DNA from: Mycolicibacterium mucogenicum DSM 44124
Lineage (GTDB): Bacteria > Actinomycetota > Actinomycetes > Mycobacteriales > Mycobacteriaceae
NCBI RefSeq assembly: GCF_005670685.2
Contig: NZ_CP062008.1
Span: 62,001-126,000, forward strand
Length of the DNA: 64,000 bases
Direction: 5' to 3'
The notes under the pieces are model-generated. The model did not search any database and was not told the DNA's origin. It saw only the letters and a list, made by a program, of their open reading frames with translations. Made by a program: the position numbers and the translations under genes. This document shows, piece after piece, positions 26,017 through 36,728 of this stretch. Each line of letters begins with the position of its first letter. Within the stretch, counting starts at the first letter, position 1.

Positions 26017-28032
26017 TCAGCTGCCGGCCGGCTGCAGAGCCGCGGTGGTGTCGACCGGCGGAAGCGACCGGCCCGCGCTCTTGGCGGCGATCACCGCGAG
26101 CGCACTGCAGACAGCGCCGACGACGACGGCCACCACGAACCAGATGAGGTTGCCGATGGCGAAGAAGACGAAGATGCCGCCGTGGGGCGCCTTGGACGTC
26201 ACGTCGAATGTCATGACCAGGGCGCCGGTCACCGCGCCGCCGAACATCATCGACGGGATGACCCGCAGCGGATCGGCGGCGGCGAATGGGATGGCGCCTT
26301 CGCTGATGAAGCACGCGCCGAGAAGCCATGCGGCCCGGCCGTTTTCGCGTTCGGGCTCGGTGAACAACCGGGGCCGGACGGCCGAGGCCAACGCCATGGC
26401 CAGCGGCGGCACCATTCCGGCGGCCATGACGGCGGCCATGATCCGCAGCGATGCGACGTCGGTGATGTTCAGCCCGGCGGCGGCGAAGGAGTAGGCGGCC
26501 TTGTTGACCGGTCCGCCCAGGTCGAAGCACATCATCAGGCCGAGGATGACGCCCAGCAGGATCAGTGAGCTGCCGGACATGCTGCCGAGCCAGTGGGTCA
26601 GCCCGGAGGTGACGGCGGCCAGCGGACGGCCCAGCAGCAGGAACATCGACAGGCCGACGATCAGTGAGGCGCCGAGCGGGATCACCACCACCGGCATGAG
26701 GCCGCGGAACCACTGGGGCACTTTGAACGAGCTGATCCACAGGGCGGCGAACCCGGCGATGAGACCGCCGACGATACCGCCGATGAATCCGCCGCCCACG
26801 GTGACGGCCACCGCGCCCGCGGTGAATCCCGGTGCGATGCCGGGACGGTCGGCGATGGCGAAGGAGATGTACCCGGCGAGCGCGGGAACCAGGAAGCCGA
26901 AGGCCAGTCCACCCAAGGTGAAGAGCACGGCGCCGAGGTACTGCATCAGCCCGCCCGCCGGCAGGTTGGTCAGCGAGTTGGTGGTCGCGATGATGTGTGC
27001 GAGCGAATCCGATTGTCCGGCCGGCTTGTTGGCGATCTCATATCCCGCGAACAGGAAGCCCAGCGCGATCAGCAGGCCGCCGGCCGCCACGAACGGGATC
27101 ATGTAGCTGACGCCGGTCAGCAGGATCTGGCGCAGGCGCGTGCCCCAGCCCAGCCCGCCGCGAGTATCGGTGGCGGTGGCCGCGGCGGTCTCGCCCTGGA
27201 CCCGGGGGGCCTGCGGATCCTTCGCCGCGGCAACGGCTTCGGCGATCATGGTGTCGGGTTCGTTGATCGCCCGCTTCACGCCCGATGCGACGACGGGCTT
27301 GCCGGCGAAGCGCTGCTTGTCCTTGACGCCGACATCCGTGGCGAAGATGACGGCATCGGCGGCGGCGATGGTTTCGGCCGAAAGCGGGGTGGACCCGGAC
27401 GAGCCCTGGGTTTCGACGCTGAAGTCCACCCCGGCGCGGTCGGCGGCCAGTTTCAGGGCGTCAGCGGCCATGTAGGTGTGGGCAATTCCGGTGGGACAGG
27501 CCGTGATCGCGATGATCGAGGCCGCGGGCGCCGCTTCGGCAGCAGGTGCGGCGGGAGCCGGCGCCGCGGGTGCGGCTGCCGGTACGGGGGTGACCACGCT
27601 TTCGACGAGTTCGACCACTTCATCGGCGGTGCCCGCGGCACGCAGTTGTTCGACGAAGTCCTTGCGCACCAGCGCGCGGGCCAGGCTCGACAGCAGCTTC
27701 ATGTGTTCGGCGCCACCGGAATCCGGTGCCGCGATGAGGAACGCGAGGTCGGCGGGGCCGTCAGGCGCACCGAACGGGACCGCGGGCGCCAGGCGGGCGA
27801 AACCGATCGTCGGTTCGTCGACGTGGGGCGACCGGCAATGCGGGATCGCGATGCCGCCGGGAAGCCCGGTGGCCGACTGGGCTTCGCGCGCCAGGGCGGC
27901 CTCGACGAGTCCGTCTCCGTTGGTGGCGCGTCCGGTTGCGGCCATCCGGGCGGCCAGCAGTTCGATCACATTCTGCTTGTCGGGGCCGGCGTCGACGTCG
28001 AGTGCGACGAGGTCCGAGGTGATGATCGGCAT
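26017..28032 (-). CDS. fruA: Fructose PTS permease EIIABC (FruA)
   Basis: 671 residues with the domain order EIIA (about 1-150, phospho-His in GIAIPHCRSPH), an Ala/Pro linker, EIIB (~170-275, active Cys in ITACPTGIAHTYMAADAL) and EIIC (~300-655, many hydrophobic helices, e.g. GVSYMIPFVAAGGLLIALGF). It imports fructose as fructose-1-phosphate. It lies 25 bases after fruK, which makes the next enzyme. Complete; no HPr-like domain is fused, which explains the separate ptsH. Confidence 0.96.
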   Translation of the reverse strand: MPIITSDLVALDVDAGPDKQNVIELLAARMAATGRATNGDGLVEAALAREAQSATGLPGGIAIPHCRSPHVDEPTIGFARLAPAVPFGAPDGPADLAFLIAAPDSGGAEHMKLLSSLARALVRKDFVEQLRAAGTADEVVELVESVVTPVPAAAPAAPAPAAPAAEAAPAASIIAITACPTGIAHTYMAADALKLAADRAGVDFSVETQGSSGSTPLSAETIAAADAVIFATDVGVKDKQRFAGKPVVASGVKRAINEPDTMIAEAVAAAKDPQAPRVQGETAAATATDTRGGLGWGTRLRQILLTGVSYMIPFVAAGGLLIALGFLFAGYEIANKPAGQSDSLAHIIATTNSLTNLPAGGLMQYLGAVLFTLGGLAFGFLVPALAGYISFAIADRPGIAPGFTAGAVAVTVGGGFIGGIVGGLIAGFAALWISSFKVPQWFRGLMPVVVIPLGASLIVGLSMFLLLGRPLAAVTSGLTHWLGSMSGSSLILLGVILGLMMCFDLGGPVNKAAYSFAAAGLNITDVASLRIMAAVMAAGMVPPLAMALASAVRPRLFTEPERENGRAAWLLGACFISEGAIPFAAADPLRVIPSMMFGGAVTGALVMTFDVTSKAPHGGIFVFFAIGNLIWFVVAVVVGAVCSALAVIAAKSAGRSLPPVDTTAALQPAGS

Positions 28033-28057
28033 GGGTGTTCCTTTTGAATAGAACGGA

Positions 28058-29035
28058 TCAGAGGTGGGCGGAGGCGGACGTGACCGCCTGGACCTGAACG
28101 GCTTTCACGTCGAGCTGGTCGGGGCCGGGCAGTGCGGAACCCGGCAGGGCGGCAGCGGCGCTGCCGTACGCGACGGCCGTCTGCAGCCGCTGCGCCGGCG
28201 CGGCGCCGGCGATGGTGGCGGCGAGGTAGCCCGCGAGCGACGCGTCTCCCGCGCCGACGGTACTGCGCGGCACGATCGCCGGGGCCGTGGCTGCCCAGGT
28301 CCCGTCACGGTCGACCAGGACCGCACCCGCGCCGCCGAGCGTGACGAGCACGGTGCCGGCGCCGCGGTCGACGAGTTGCCGCGCGGCGGACACCACGGGC
28401 AGTGGATCACCTTGCGCGGCAGCTTCTTCCAGTTCCGGTGCGGAGCGGCCGGTCAGCCAGGCCAGTTCCTCGGAGTTGGGCTTGATGAGGTCGGGTGCCG
28501 CGGTGCCGAAGGCTTCGGCCAGGGCGGTGAGCGGACGTTCGGAGGTGTCCACCGCGACGCGGCACGGCAGGGCCGCCAGTCGGGCCACAATGTCGGCGTA
28601 CCAGTCGTCGGGCACCCCGGGTGGCAGCGATCCGGACAGCACCATCCAGGTTGCCCCCGCCGCGTGATCGCAGACGGCGGCGGTCAGGGTCGCCAGGGCG
28701 GCGGCATCCAGGTGGGCCCCCGGTTCGTTGAGTTTGGTTGTGGTGCCGTCTTTTTCGGTGATGGTGAGGTTGCTGCGCACGGTGCCCGGGATGGCGATGT
28801 TGTGGAATGGCACGCCGCGCGTCGTCAGCCCCGTCAGGATCGGATCGTGGTCGGCGGCCGGCAGCAGCGCGAGGGTGTCGACACCGTTCTGGGTCAGCGC
28901 GCGAGATACGTTGACCCCCTTGCCTCCTGGCTCGGTGGAGACGGGGGTGAGGCGGTGCACCGCTCCCCTGGTCAGCGGCTCGTCGAGCGTGACGGTGCGG
29001 TCGAGGCTCGGGTTCAGGGTGACGGTGACGATCAT
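28058..29035 (-). CDS. fruK: 1-phosphofructokinase
   Basis: 325-residue PfkB-family sugar kinase. It has the N-terminal VTLNPSLDRTV, GGKGVNVSRAL and the C-terminal catalytic GAGD motif (STVGAGDASLAGYLAA). It phosphorylates fructose-1-phosphate to fructose-1,6-bisphosphate, joining imported fructose to glycolysis. The ATG overlaps the end of the regulator gene by four bases. Confidence 0.95.
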   Translation of the reverse strand: MIVTVTLNPSLDRTVTLDEPLTRGAVHRLTPVSTEPGGKGVNVSRALTQNGVDTLALLPAADHDPILTGLTTRGVPFHNIAIPGTVRSNLTITEKDGTTTKLNEPGAHLDAAALATLTAAVCDHAAGATWMVLSGSLPPGVPDDWYADIVARLAALPCRVAVDTSERPLTALAEAFGTAAPDLIKPNSEELAWLTGRSAPELEEAAAQGDPLPVVSAARQLVDRGAGTVLVTLGGAGAVLVDRDGTWAATAPAIVPRSTVGAGDASLAGYLAATIAGAAPAQRLQTAVAYGSAAAALPGSALPGPDQLDVKAVQVQAVTSASAHL

Positions 29036-29811
29036 GATTCGCTCTCCGCGCAGATGACGTCGACGCCGGCGTCGATGAGCTCCTGGCGCTCGTGGGGGCG
29101 GATGTCGGTGTCGGTGACGACGGTTCGAACGGCCGACAGCGGCGCGAAACTGACCAGGTCTTCCCGGCCGAATTTGCTCGAATCCGCTGTCACCACAACG
29201 TGGTTGGCGCAGTGGACCATGGCACGCTTGATGGCGGCCTCGTCGCTGTCCGGGGTGGAGAAGCCGTGCCGGACGCTGATGCCGTTGGTACCGAGGAAGG
29301 CGACGTCGACGCGCAGGGAGTCGAGTGTCCGCAGGGCCTGCTCCCCCACCACGGCCTGGGTGAGGCTGCGCACGCGGCCGCCCAGCAACTGCAGGGACAC
29401 CGTTGGGTTGGACGTCAGCTTCGCGGCGGCGGGAATGGAGTTCGTGATGACGACGAGGTCGCGGTCGGTGGGGATGAGCTCGGCGATGCGGGCGGTGGTG
29501 GTGCCGGCGTCGATCAGCACCGTCCCGCCGGTGGCGGGCAGCAGGGCGACGGCTGCGGCCGCGATGGCGGCCTTCTGCTGTGTCTGGGTGGAATCGCGCT
29601 GGACGACGCCCTGCTCGACGAGGTGCAGCGTGCGGGCCGGTACCGCTCCCCCGTGCACGCGCCGGATGACACCGGCCTTGTCGAGGACGTCGAGATCGCG
29701 GCGGACGGTTTCAGTGGTGACGTCGTAGGCCTCGGCCAGGTCGTTGACCGAGGCGCGGCCGTCGGCGAGGACTCGCGCGGCGATGGCTTGCTGCCGCTCT
29801 TCCGCGTACAT
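29032..29811 (-). CDS. fruR: DeoR-family regulator of the fructose operon
   Basis: 259 residues. The N-terminal DeoR helix-turn-helix (SVNDLAEAYDVTTETVRRDLDVLDKAGVIRRVHGGA) is followed by the sugar-phosphate sensing domain (TVLIDAGTTTARIAEL, VITNSIPAA, DVAFLGTNGIS). It is the first gene of fruR-fruK-fruA-ptsH and is divergent from ptsI, so it probably represses both units and responds to fructose-1-phosphate. GGAGG stands four bases before the ATG. The symbol is by role, not certain. Confidence 0.9.
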   Translation of the reverse strand: MYAEERQQAIAARVLADGRASVNDLAEAYDVTTETVRRDLDVLDKAGVIRRVHGGAVPARTLHLVEQGVVQRDSTQTQQKAAIAAAAVALLPATGGTVLIDAGTTTARIAELIPTDRDLVVITNSIPAAAKLTSNPTVSLQLLGGRVRSLTQAVVGEQALRTLDSLRVDVAFLGTNGISVRHGFSTPDSDEAAIKRAMVHCANHVVVTADSSKFGREDLVSFAPLSAVRTVVTDTDIRPHERQELIDAGVDVICAESES

Positions 29812-29878
29812 GGCCCTCCAATTGTGTGGGAATCCATCCGGTTCGATCTTTGTATTGTTTGTTTTACGCTTGGATGTG

Positions 29879-29906
29879 TTGACTTGTCAACGGTTCGGAG
29901 TAATCT
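29879..29906 (+). promoter_or_regulatory. Predicted leaderless promoter of ptsI
   Basis: TTGACT (29879-29884), a 16-base spacer and TAATCT (29901-29906). The -10 ends seven bases before the ptsI ATG at 29914, and there is no ribosome site, so transcription probably starts at the ATG. TTGACTTGTCAA over the -35 is a near-perfect palindrome and a possible operator. On the other strand an AT-rich stretch (29851-29870) precedes fruR. Confidence 0.65.
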
Positions 29907-29913
29907 ACATCAC

Positions 29914-31641
29914 ATGAGCCAGACATTTGTGAGCCCGTCGCCAAGGGTCGTCGACGTGGAAACCAGCAGTGCCCCTGTAGTCCTTCGCGGAGTGCCCGCC
30001 GTCGGCGGAGTGCGGTACGCGCCGGTGCTCTGGCCGGGTGCCCGCCCCGCGCCGGAGGCCGACGACAGCGCCGCTGAGCTGGAAGAGCCGGAACGGGCGG
30101 GGGAGCGGGAACGCTTCGCGGCGGCCTCGTCGGCGGTCGCGGACCGGCTGCGGTCCCGGGCGGCCAAGGCGACCGGGGCCGCGGCGGAAGTGCTGACCAC
30201 GACGGCGACGCTCGCGCAGGACCGGGCCTGGGCGGCGGCGACGGAGAAGCGCATCGCCGACGGCATGTCCGCCGTGCGCGCGGTCGTCGCGACGGCGGAC
30301 CAGTTCGTCGAGATGTTCACCCGCATGGGCGGACTGATGGCCGAACGCGTCGCCGACCTCAGGGATATCCGGGACCGGGTGATCGCGGATCTGCGTGGCC
30401 TTCCCGAGCCGGGAGTGCCGGTGCCCGACGTGCCGTCGGTGCTGTGTGCCGAGGATCTGGCGCCCGCCGATACCGCCGGGCTGGACCCCAACCTGGTGGT
30501 CGCGTTGGTGACCAGCCTGGGTGGGCCGACCAGCCACACCGCGATCATCGCCCGTCAGCTGGGCATCCCGTGTGTTGTGGCCGTTTCCGGGTTGGAGAAG
30601 GTGCAGCCCGGGACGATGGTGCTGGTGGACGGCACCAACGGCACCGTGGAGATCGAACCCGACGCGACCGTGGCCGCCGCGGCCGTGGCCCAGGCGCGCC
30701 GCGAGGCCGATCTCGCCGACAGCTGGCGTGGTCCGGGCGCCACCGCTGACGGACATCAGGTGGCGGTGCTCGCCAACGTGCAGGACGGTGCCGCGGCACA
30801 GGCGGCGGCCGAGACGCCGGCGGAGGGCATCGGTCTGTTCCGGACCGAATTGTGCTTTCTGAATCGGGATCTCGAACCGACCGTCGACGAGCAGGCGCAG
30901 ATCTACGGGGACGTGCTGGCCGCGTTCCCGGGGCGGAAAGTGGTGGTGCGCACCCTGGACGCCGGTTCGGACAAGCCGCTGCGCTTCGCCGGGCATGCCG
31001 ATGAGGCCAATCCGGCGCTGGGCGTCCGCGGCATCCGTATCGCGCAGGGCAATCCCGAACTGCTGACCCGCCAACTGGAGGCCATCGCGGCTGCGGCTGA
31101 GGCGACCGGCCAGAGCCCGTGGGTGATGGCGCCGATGATCGCGACGCCTGCGGAGGCGAAAGCCTTTGCGGCGCAGGTGCGGTCCTTCGGTCTGACGCCC
31201 GGCGTGATGATCGAGGTGCCCGCCGCGGCGTTGTTGGCCGACCGGATTCTGCGGCACGTCGACTTCCTGTCGATCGGTACCAACGATCTGACGCAGTACA
31301 CGATGGCGGCGGACCGGATGTCGGCCGACCTGGCGACGCTCAGCGATCCCTGGCAGCCGGCGGTGCTGGCGTTGGTGCACGCGGCGGCGAAAGCGGGTGC
31401 CGAGCAGGGCAAGCCGGTCGGTGTGTGCGGGGAGGCCGCGGCCGACCCGGCGCTGGCGTGTGTGCTCGTCGGGCTGGGTGTGACGTCGCTGTCGTCGGCG
31501 GCTGCCGCGGTGCGCGCGGTCGGCGCCGCGCTGGCCGGGGTGACGCTGACGCAGTGCCGGGCGGCCGCGGAAGCGGCACTGGACGCCGAGTCCTCGGAGG
31601 AGGCCCGTAGCGCGGCGCTCGCTGCACTGGCAACGCATTGA
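29914..31641 (+). CDS. ptsI: PTS enzyme I (phosphoenolpyruvate-protein phosphotransferase)
   Basis: 575 residues. The phospho-histidine is in GGPTSHTAIIARQLGIPCVV (~residue 205). The PEP-binding barrel has GIGLFRTELCFL, VVVRTLDAGSDKPL, GVRGIRI, MIEVPAAALLAD and SIGTNDLTQYTMAADR, and the catalytic cysteine is in VGVCGEAAADP. It starts the phosphate relay to HPr and FruA. ATG at 29914 is taken because the promoter fits and the N-terminus has the expected length. It is transcribed away from the fru operon. Confidence 0.95.
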   Translation: MSQTFVSPSPRVVDVETSSAPVVLRGVPAVGGVRYAPVLWPGARPAPEADDSAAELEEPERAGERERFAAASSAVADRLRSRAAKATGAAAEVLTTTATLAQDRAWAAATEKRIADGMSAVRAVVATADQFVEMFTRMGGLMAERVADLRDIRDRVIADLRGLPEPGVPVPDVPSVLCAEDLAPADTAGLDPNLVVALVTSLGGPTSHTAIIARQLGIPCVVAVSGLEKVQPGTMVLVDGTNGTVEIEPDATVAAAAVAQARREADLADSWRGPGATADGHQVAVLANVQDGAAAQAAAETPAEGIGLFRTELCFLNRDLEPTVDEQAQIYGDVLAAFPGRKVVVRTLDAGSDKPLRFAGHADEANPALGVRGIRIAQGNPELLTRQLEAIAAAAEATGQSPWVMAPMIATPAEAKAFAAQVRSFGLTPGVMIEVPAAALLADRILRHVDFLSIGTNDLTQYTMAADRMSADLATLSDPWQPAVLALVHAAAKAGAEQGKPVGVCGEAAADPALACVLVGLGVTSLSSAAAAVRAVGAALAGVTLTQCRAAAEAALDAESSEEARSAALAALATH

Positions 31642-31675
31642 CCAGCGGATTTCGGTCGCACTAGCACCCGGAATT

Positions 31676-31695
31676 AATCGGACCGTAGTCCGGTT
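31676..31695. promoter_or_regulatory. Inverted repeat before the pirin gene
   Basis: AATCGGAC, CGTA, GTCCGGTT: seven of eight arm positions pair. A TATAGG at 31695-31700 follows directly and sits five bases before the pirin ATG, so the repeat could be an operator next to a leaderless start. Confidence 0.4.
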
Positions 31696-31704
31696 ATAGG
31701 TGAC

Positions 31705-32679
31705 ATGCCTGCTATCACCGCTGACACGATCAGCTTGCCGCGTATTGCTTCCGCTGCGCCGAGTGACACTGAACGCCCGGTGCGGTCCATCACCACCGGC
31801 CCCCGTGGCTATGAGGGCGAGGGTTTCCCGGTGGTCCGAGCTTTCGCCGGGGTCAGTCCGGCCGACCTCGACCCGTTCGTCCACCTGGACCAGATGGGTG
31901 AGGTCGAGTACGAACCCGGTGAACCGAGGGGCACCGATTGGCACCCGCACCGCGGGTTCGAGACGGTGACCTACATGATCGACGGCCGCTTCGCGCACCA
32001 GGACTCCCATGGTGGCGGCGGTCTGATCACTGACGGCGCCACGCAGTGGATGACCGCCGGGTCGGGCATCCTGCACATCGAGACGCCGCCGGCCGAACTG
32101 GTCGAGAGCGGTGGCCTGTTCCACGGCCTGCAGCTGTGGGTGAACCTGCCCAAGAAGGACAAGTTCGCCGCCCCCAGGTACCAGGCCATCGAGGGCACCG
32201 ATGTCACGCTGTTGTCCTCGGACGACGGCGGCGCGCTGGTGCGCGTCATCGCTGGCGAGATCGGCGACGCCAAGGGTCCGGGCGGCACGCACACGCCAAT
32301 CACCATGGCGCACGCGACAATTGCACCCGGAGCGCGCCTCGACCTGCCGTGGAACCGCAAGTTCAATGCGCTCGTCTACATCCTGTCCGGACGCGGCACC
32401 GTCGGGCCCGTCGGCCACCCCATCCACCAGGGCCAACTCGCGGTGCTGGGGCCGGGGGACCGGATCACCGTCGCTGCCGACGAAGGCCAGGACTCCAACC
32501 GGCCCGCGCTCGAGGTGCTGTTGCTCGGCGGTCAGCCGATCCGGGAACCGGTCTTCCACTACGGGCCGTTCGTGATGAACTCCAAGTCGGAGCTCATCGA
32601 GGCCTTCGAGGACTTCCAGTCCGGCAAGTTCGGCACCATTCCGCCGAACGCGTTGAAGCCGCACCGCCCCGGGCACTGA
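31705..32679 (+). CDS. Pirin family protein
   Basis: 324 residues with the bicupin pirin fold. The N-terminal cupin holds the metal ligands in WHPHRGFETVTYMIDG and the later HIETPP, and HGLQLWVNLPKKDKFAAPRYQ is the pirin core. The C-terminal cupin includes the FNALVYILSGRG segment. Pirins bind iron and some have quercetinase activity; the substrate here is unknown. The stop codon overlaps the edge of the convergent FUSC gene. Confidence 0.92.
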   Translation: MPAITADTISLPRIASAAPSDTERPVRSITTGPRGYEGEGFPVVRAFAGVSPADLDPFVHLDQMGEVEYEPGEPRGTDWHPHRGFETVTYMIDGRFAHQDSHGGGGLITDGATQWMTAGSGILHIETPPAELVESGGLFHGLQLWVNLPKKDKFAAPRYQAIEGTDVTLLSSDDGGALVRVIAGEIGDAKGPGGTHTPITMAHATIAPGARLDLPWNRKFNALVYILSGRGTVGPVGHPIHQGQLAVLGPGDRITVAADEGQDSNRPALEVLLLGGQPIREPVFHYGPFVMNSKSELIEAFEDFQSGKFGTIPPNALKPHRPGH

Positions 32680-34866
32680 TCACGCCGGCGCGGCGTCCGG
32701 ATAAAGCAGCTCCAGCTCGCCGAGGCTGGCGGCGACGGTCACCAGAGGCAGCGCGGCCTCGACCGACAGGTTTCCGCCGCCGGCCTCGGCGCGCAGCGCG
32801 AGCACGAAGTCGTCACTGATGGGTGTGAGCGCTGCGGCATCGGCGTCTTCGGAGCCCATGATCCGGGCGCAGATCGACGCGGTGTGCGCTTCGAGGACCT
32901 CTCGGGCGGCCCGATACGGGGCCAGGGGCGGCGGGACGACGTCAGCGATCAGGTCGGCCGCCGCCCGCAACCGGACCGTCTGATTGGCGGCCCGGACCAC
33001 CGGCGCCCGCAGCTCCGTGGCCCCGCTGCTCTCCGAAAGAAAGTGGCGCACGGCATCATCCACGGTCCGGGAGGCCGTCAACGCGTCGAAGCTCAGGGCG
33101 TGCACGCGGTCGGTGGCGGCCTCGGAGGCGCCGCGGGTCACGCGCCGCACGGCCGCGGTCAGATACCGGGTGCCGGCGAGGCGCGCCGATTCCAGCGTGC
33201 GCTGGACGACCGCCGCCGACCCGCGCGGCCACAGCAGCAGCGACACCACGATGCCCACCGCGGCGCCGACCAACACGTTCTCGAGTCTGATCAGCCCGAC
33301 GCGCCAACCGGCCGGGCTGATCAGGTTGTAGATGGTGAGCACCAGCATGGTGAACATCGCCTGGCCCGCCACGAACGAAAACACATCGGGCACATAGGCA
33401 GAACCGAACGCCACGATCGGGAGGACGAACCACAGCAGGACCGGGTTCGCGCCGATCAGATGGATCACCACGGTGCCGAGGAGGAATCCGATCGCGGTGC
33501 CGCCGACGGCGCGCAACACGCGGGTCCCGGTGGTCAGCGCGCTGCTGCGCAGTACCGACAGCGATGCCATGGCGATCCAGAAACCGTGCTGCAGGGGGAA
33601 CAGGTGGACGACGGCCACCGCCACGGCCAGCCCGATGCCGGTGCGAAGGCTGTTCTGCACCACCACCGCTCGCGTCGCGACGAACCCCGAGGGGATGGCT
33701 GACACGGCCTGGGATTCGGACAGCACCCGGTCGAAGTTCCCGGCCACCGGCAGACGTCGCCCGAGAACGCGGGCCCACACCGGCCGGGCGTCGGCGTCGG
33801 CCGCGAGTCCGATGACGCGGCCGGTCGCCCCGATACACGCCGAGAAGGTGCGCAGCCGCAACAGCTTTCGGCCCGTCGCGACGGCCAGCAGGTCGTCGGG
33901 TTCGGCCCGGATCAGCTCGATGTCCTCGCGGTAGCGCCCGCGGGTGGCGGCCCGGTGCGCGGTCAGGGCGTCGGCCAGGTCGGCGCGGTAGCGATCGCGG
34001 CCCTCGGCGCGCGGGGTGCTCAGCACCCGGGCGCAGTCGTTCAGTACCCGGATGGCCGGCTCACGCGTCTCGGCGAGCAGGGAGCCGGTGGCGTCGGTGG
34101 CGCGGTCGCACAGCCAGCGCAGGTCGTCGACGACCCGTACCAGGGCGCGGCTGCCCGCGGTCAGGCCGACCGGGCGGAAGTCGGCACCGAGGAAGTTGTC
34201 GCCCAGCACCTCCATCGCATCGGACAGCTCTTGTGCCGTCGCGGACCCCTCGAGCCGGGCCGCCAGGAGGCGGCACACCTGCGCGGCGTGCTTGCGCAGG
34301 TCGTCGTGATGCGTGGGCGGCAACAGGAACAGCGCGGCCGGGACGGCAATGGCCCAGGCGACGGCCCAGCCGAGCAGCCGGTCGGGGACAGGCCCGGCGG
34401 GCGTGCACACCGGCAGGACGAACGTCATCAAGGTGGAGCGCTGGCCGGCGGCGATGATCTCGCTGAGGACGCCCGAGAACGTCACCAGCAGCCCGATGGC
34501 GAACATCGCCGGCACCGCCAGCCACGGATGCGGCGACAGCAGCGTGCCCAGGGTGATCAGGACCGCGCCGTTGAAGCCGAGCCCGGCATAGGCCAGCGCC
34601 CGCGCCGGCCGGTTACCGGGGAAATCCACCACGACAAGCAGCGCGACCGCACCGAAGATGGCGAACATGGTCGTCTGCGACCTGCTGCCGACTGCGGTAC
34701 CGACTGCCAGTCCGGCGATCGCGACGACCGGGAGCACCACACCAGCGCGGGTCGCGCGCCGGAGTGCGTCGTACTCGGGGTCCTTGTCGCGCAGCCGGGT
34801 GACGAGCTGCTCCCGGCGCAACGCCGGCGACTCTCGCGACACCACGCCCGCCATGGCGCCCAACAT
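32680..34866 (-). CDS. FUSC-family membrane protein
   Basis: 728 residues from ATG 34866 (34854 is a second possible start). Two sets of about six hydrophobic helices (residues ~45-190 and ~390-520) each precede a soluble helical domain, the layout of fusaric-acid-resistance/aromatic-acid exporter (FUSC) proteins. The second set includes TGTRVLRAVGGTAIGFLLGT, the FUSC core. Likely an exporter or permease of small aromatic or acidic compounds; no substrate can be told. It is divergent from the TetR gene at 35112, which may regulate it. Confidence 0.85.
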   Translation of the reverse strand: MLGAMAGVVSRESPALRREQLVTRLRDKDPEYDALRRATRAGVVLPVVAIAGLAVGTAVGSRSQTTMFAIFGAVALLVVVDFPGNRPARALAYAGLGFNGAVLITLGTLLSPHPWLAVPAMFAIGLLVTFSGVLSEIIAAGQRSTLMTFVLPVCTPAGPVPDRLLGWAVAWAIAVPAALFLLPPTHHDDLRKHAAQVCRLLAARLEGSATAQELSDAMEVLGDNFLGADFRPVGLTAGSRALVRVVDDLRWLCDRATDATGSLLAETREPAIRVLNDCARVLSTPRAEGRDRYRADLADALTAHRAATRGRYREDIELIRAEPDDLLAVATGRKLLRLRTFSACIGATGRVIGLAADADARPVWARVLGRRLPVAGNFDRVLSESQAVSAIPSGFVATRAVVVQNSLRTGIGLAVAVAVVHLFPLQHGFWIAMASLSVLRSSALTTGTRVLRAVGGTAIGFLLGTVVIHLIGANPVLLWFVLPIVAFGSAYVPDVFSFVAGQAMFTMLVLTIYNLISPAGWRVGLIRLENVLVGAAVGIVVSLLLWPRGSAAVVQRTLESARLAGTRYLTAAVRRVTRGASEAATDRVHALSFDALTASRTVDDAVRHFLSESSGATELRAPVVRAANQTVRLRAAADLIADVVPPPLAPYRAAREVLEAHTASICARIMGSEDADAAALTPISDDFVLALRAEAGGGNLSVEAALPLVTVAASLGELELLYPDAAPA

Positions 34867-35111
34867 TAATTTGGCTGACGTCGCAATGCCCCGGCAACAA
34901 CACGCCTGTGGCCGCGGTGTTTCGCAGAGGCCGGCACACCGGCGGTCGTTCCTGGCCGGGCTACCGAACGGCGCCGGCCCGCGGCCGGGAACCGCACGCC
35001 GTGCAGCTTTCGGTTGTTGACAGATCTGCAAGTTTGCTGGAAGAAGCAATTTCGACGGCTGTCCCGCGCATACGAGCAGGGTCGGGCCGAGATCTATGGC
35101 ACAATTTGACG

Positions 35112-35747
35112 ATGCCGTACATCGCCACCCGTGGCCCGGGTCGCCCTCCCGCGGCGAAGGCGGCCGAAACTCGTGAGCGCATCCTGCGCGCCGCACGCGA
35201 GGTTTTCAGTGAACTTGGTTACGACGCAGCAACATTCCAAGCCATTGCGATCCGCGCGGATCTGACGCGCCCAGCGATCAATCACTACTTCGCGAACAAG
35301 CGCGTGCTCTACGGCGAGGTCCTCGATCAGACCAACGCCATGGTCGTCGCTGCGGGCCGTCGCCGGGCCGAGGAGGAGACCACCTTCATCCGGCGCCTGT
35401 CGTCGTTTTTCGTCGCCGCCATCCAGGCCGACTCCGAGGACCGGTCCGCTGCCGCGTTCCTGGTGACCTCGATCCTCGAGGCGCAGCGACATCCCGAACT
35501 GCGCCAGGAGGAACACGACGCGCTCGTGGCCTCCCGTGACTTCGTGACCTGGGCCGTCACCGACGCCATCGAACGCGGTGAACTGGCCGTCGACACCGAG
35601 GTGTCCACGGTGGTGGAGATGCTCATCGCCGTGATGTGGGGCATGGGGTTCTACGCCGGGTATGTCGGCAGCCACCAGGAGCTGACCGCCGTCATCGAGC
35701 GGCTCGAACTATTGCTGGCCAACAAGCTGTGGCAGGTCACCGAATAG
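35112..35747 (+). CDS. TetR-family regulator (Rv0144-like)
   Basis: 211 residues. The N-terminal helix-turn-helix is typical (TRERILRAAREVFSELGYDAATFQAIAIRADLTRPAINHYFANKRVLYGEV); the C-terminal domain binds an unknown ligand. ATG at 35112 gives MPYIATRGPGRPPAAKAAET, a usual mycobacterial TetR beginning; an upstream in-frame start would add 68 residues of unlikely sequence. It precedes a TIGR00027 methyltransferase gene, an aldehyde dehydrogenase and an SDR as in M. tuberculosis Rv0144-Rv0148. Confidence 0.9.
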   Translation: MPYIATRGPGRPPAAKAAETRERILRAAREVFSELGYDAATFQAIAIRADLTRPAINHYFANKRVLYGEVLDQTNAMVVAAGRRRAEEETTFIRRLSSFFVAAIQADSEDRSAAAFLVTSILEAQRHPELRQEEHDALVASRDFVTWAVTDAIERGELAVDTEVSTVVEMLIAVMWGMGFYAGYVGSHQELTAVIERLELLLANKLWQVTE

Positions 35748-35765
35748 ACCGGCATCAGCTGGTAG

Positions 35766-36707
<942 letters not shown>

Positions 36708-36728
36708 TCGAGACCGGTTGACTCTTCA

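Noticed and set aside
35033..35050. Imperfect palindrome TTTGCT-N6-AGCAAT between the FUSC and TetR genes
   Set aside because: Arms of only five or six bases; could be a TetR site but is within chance expectation for an AT-richer pocket.
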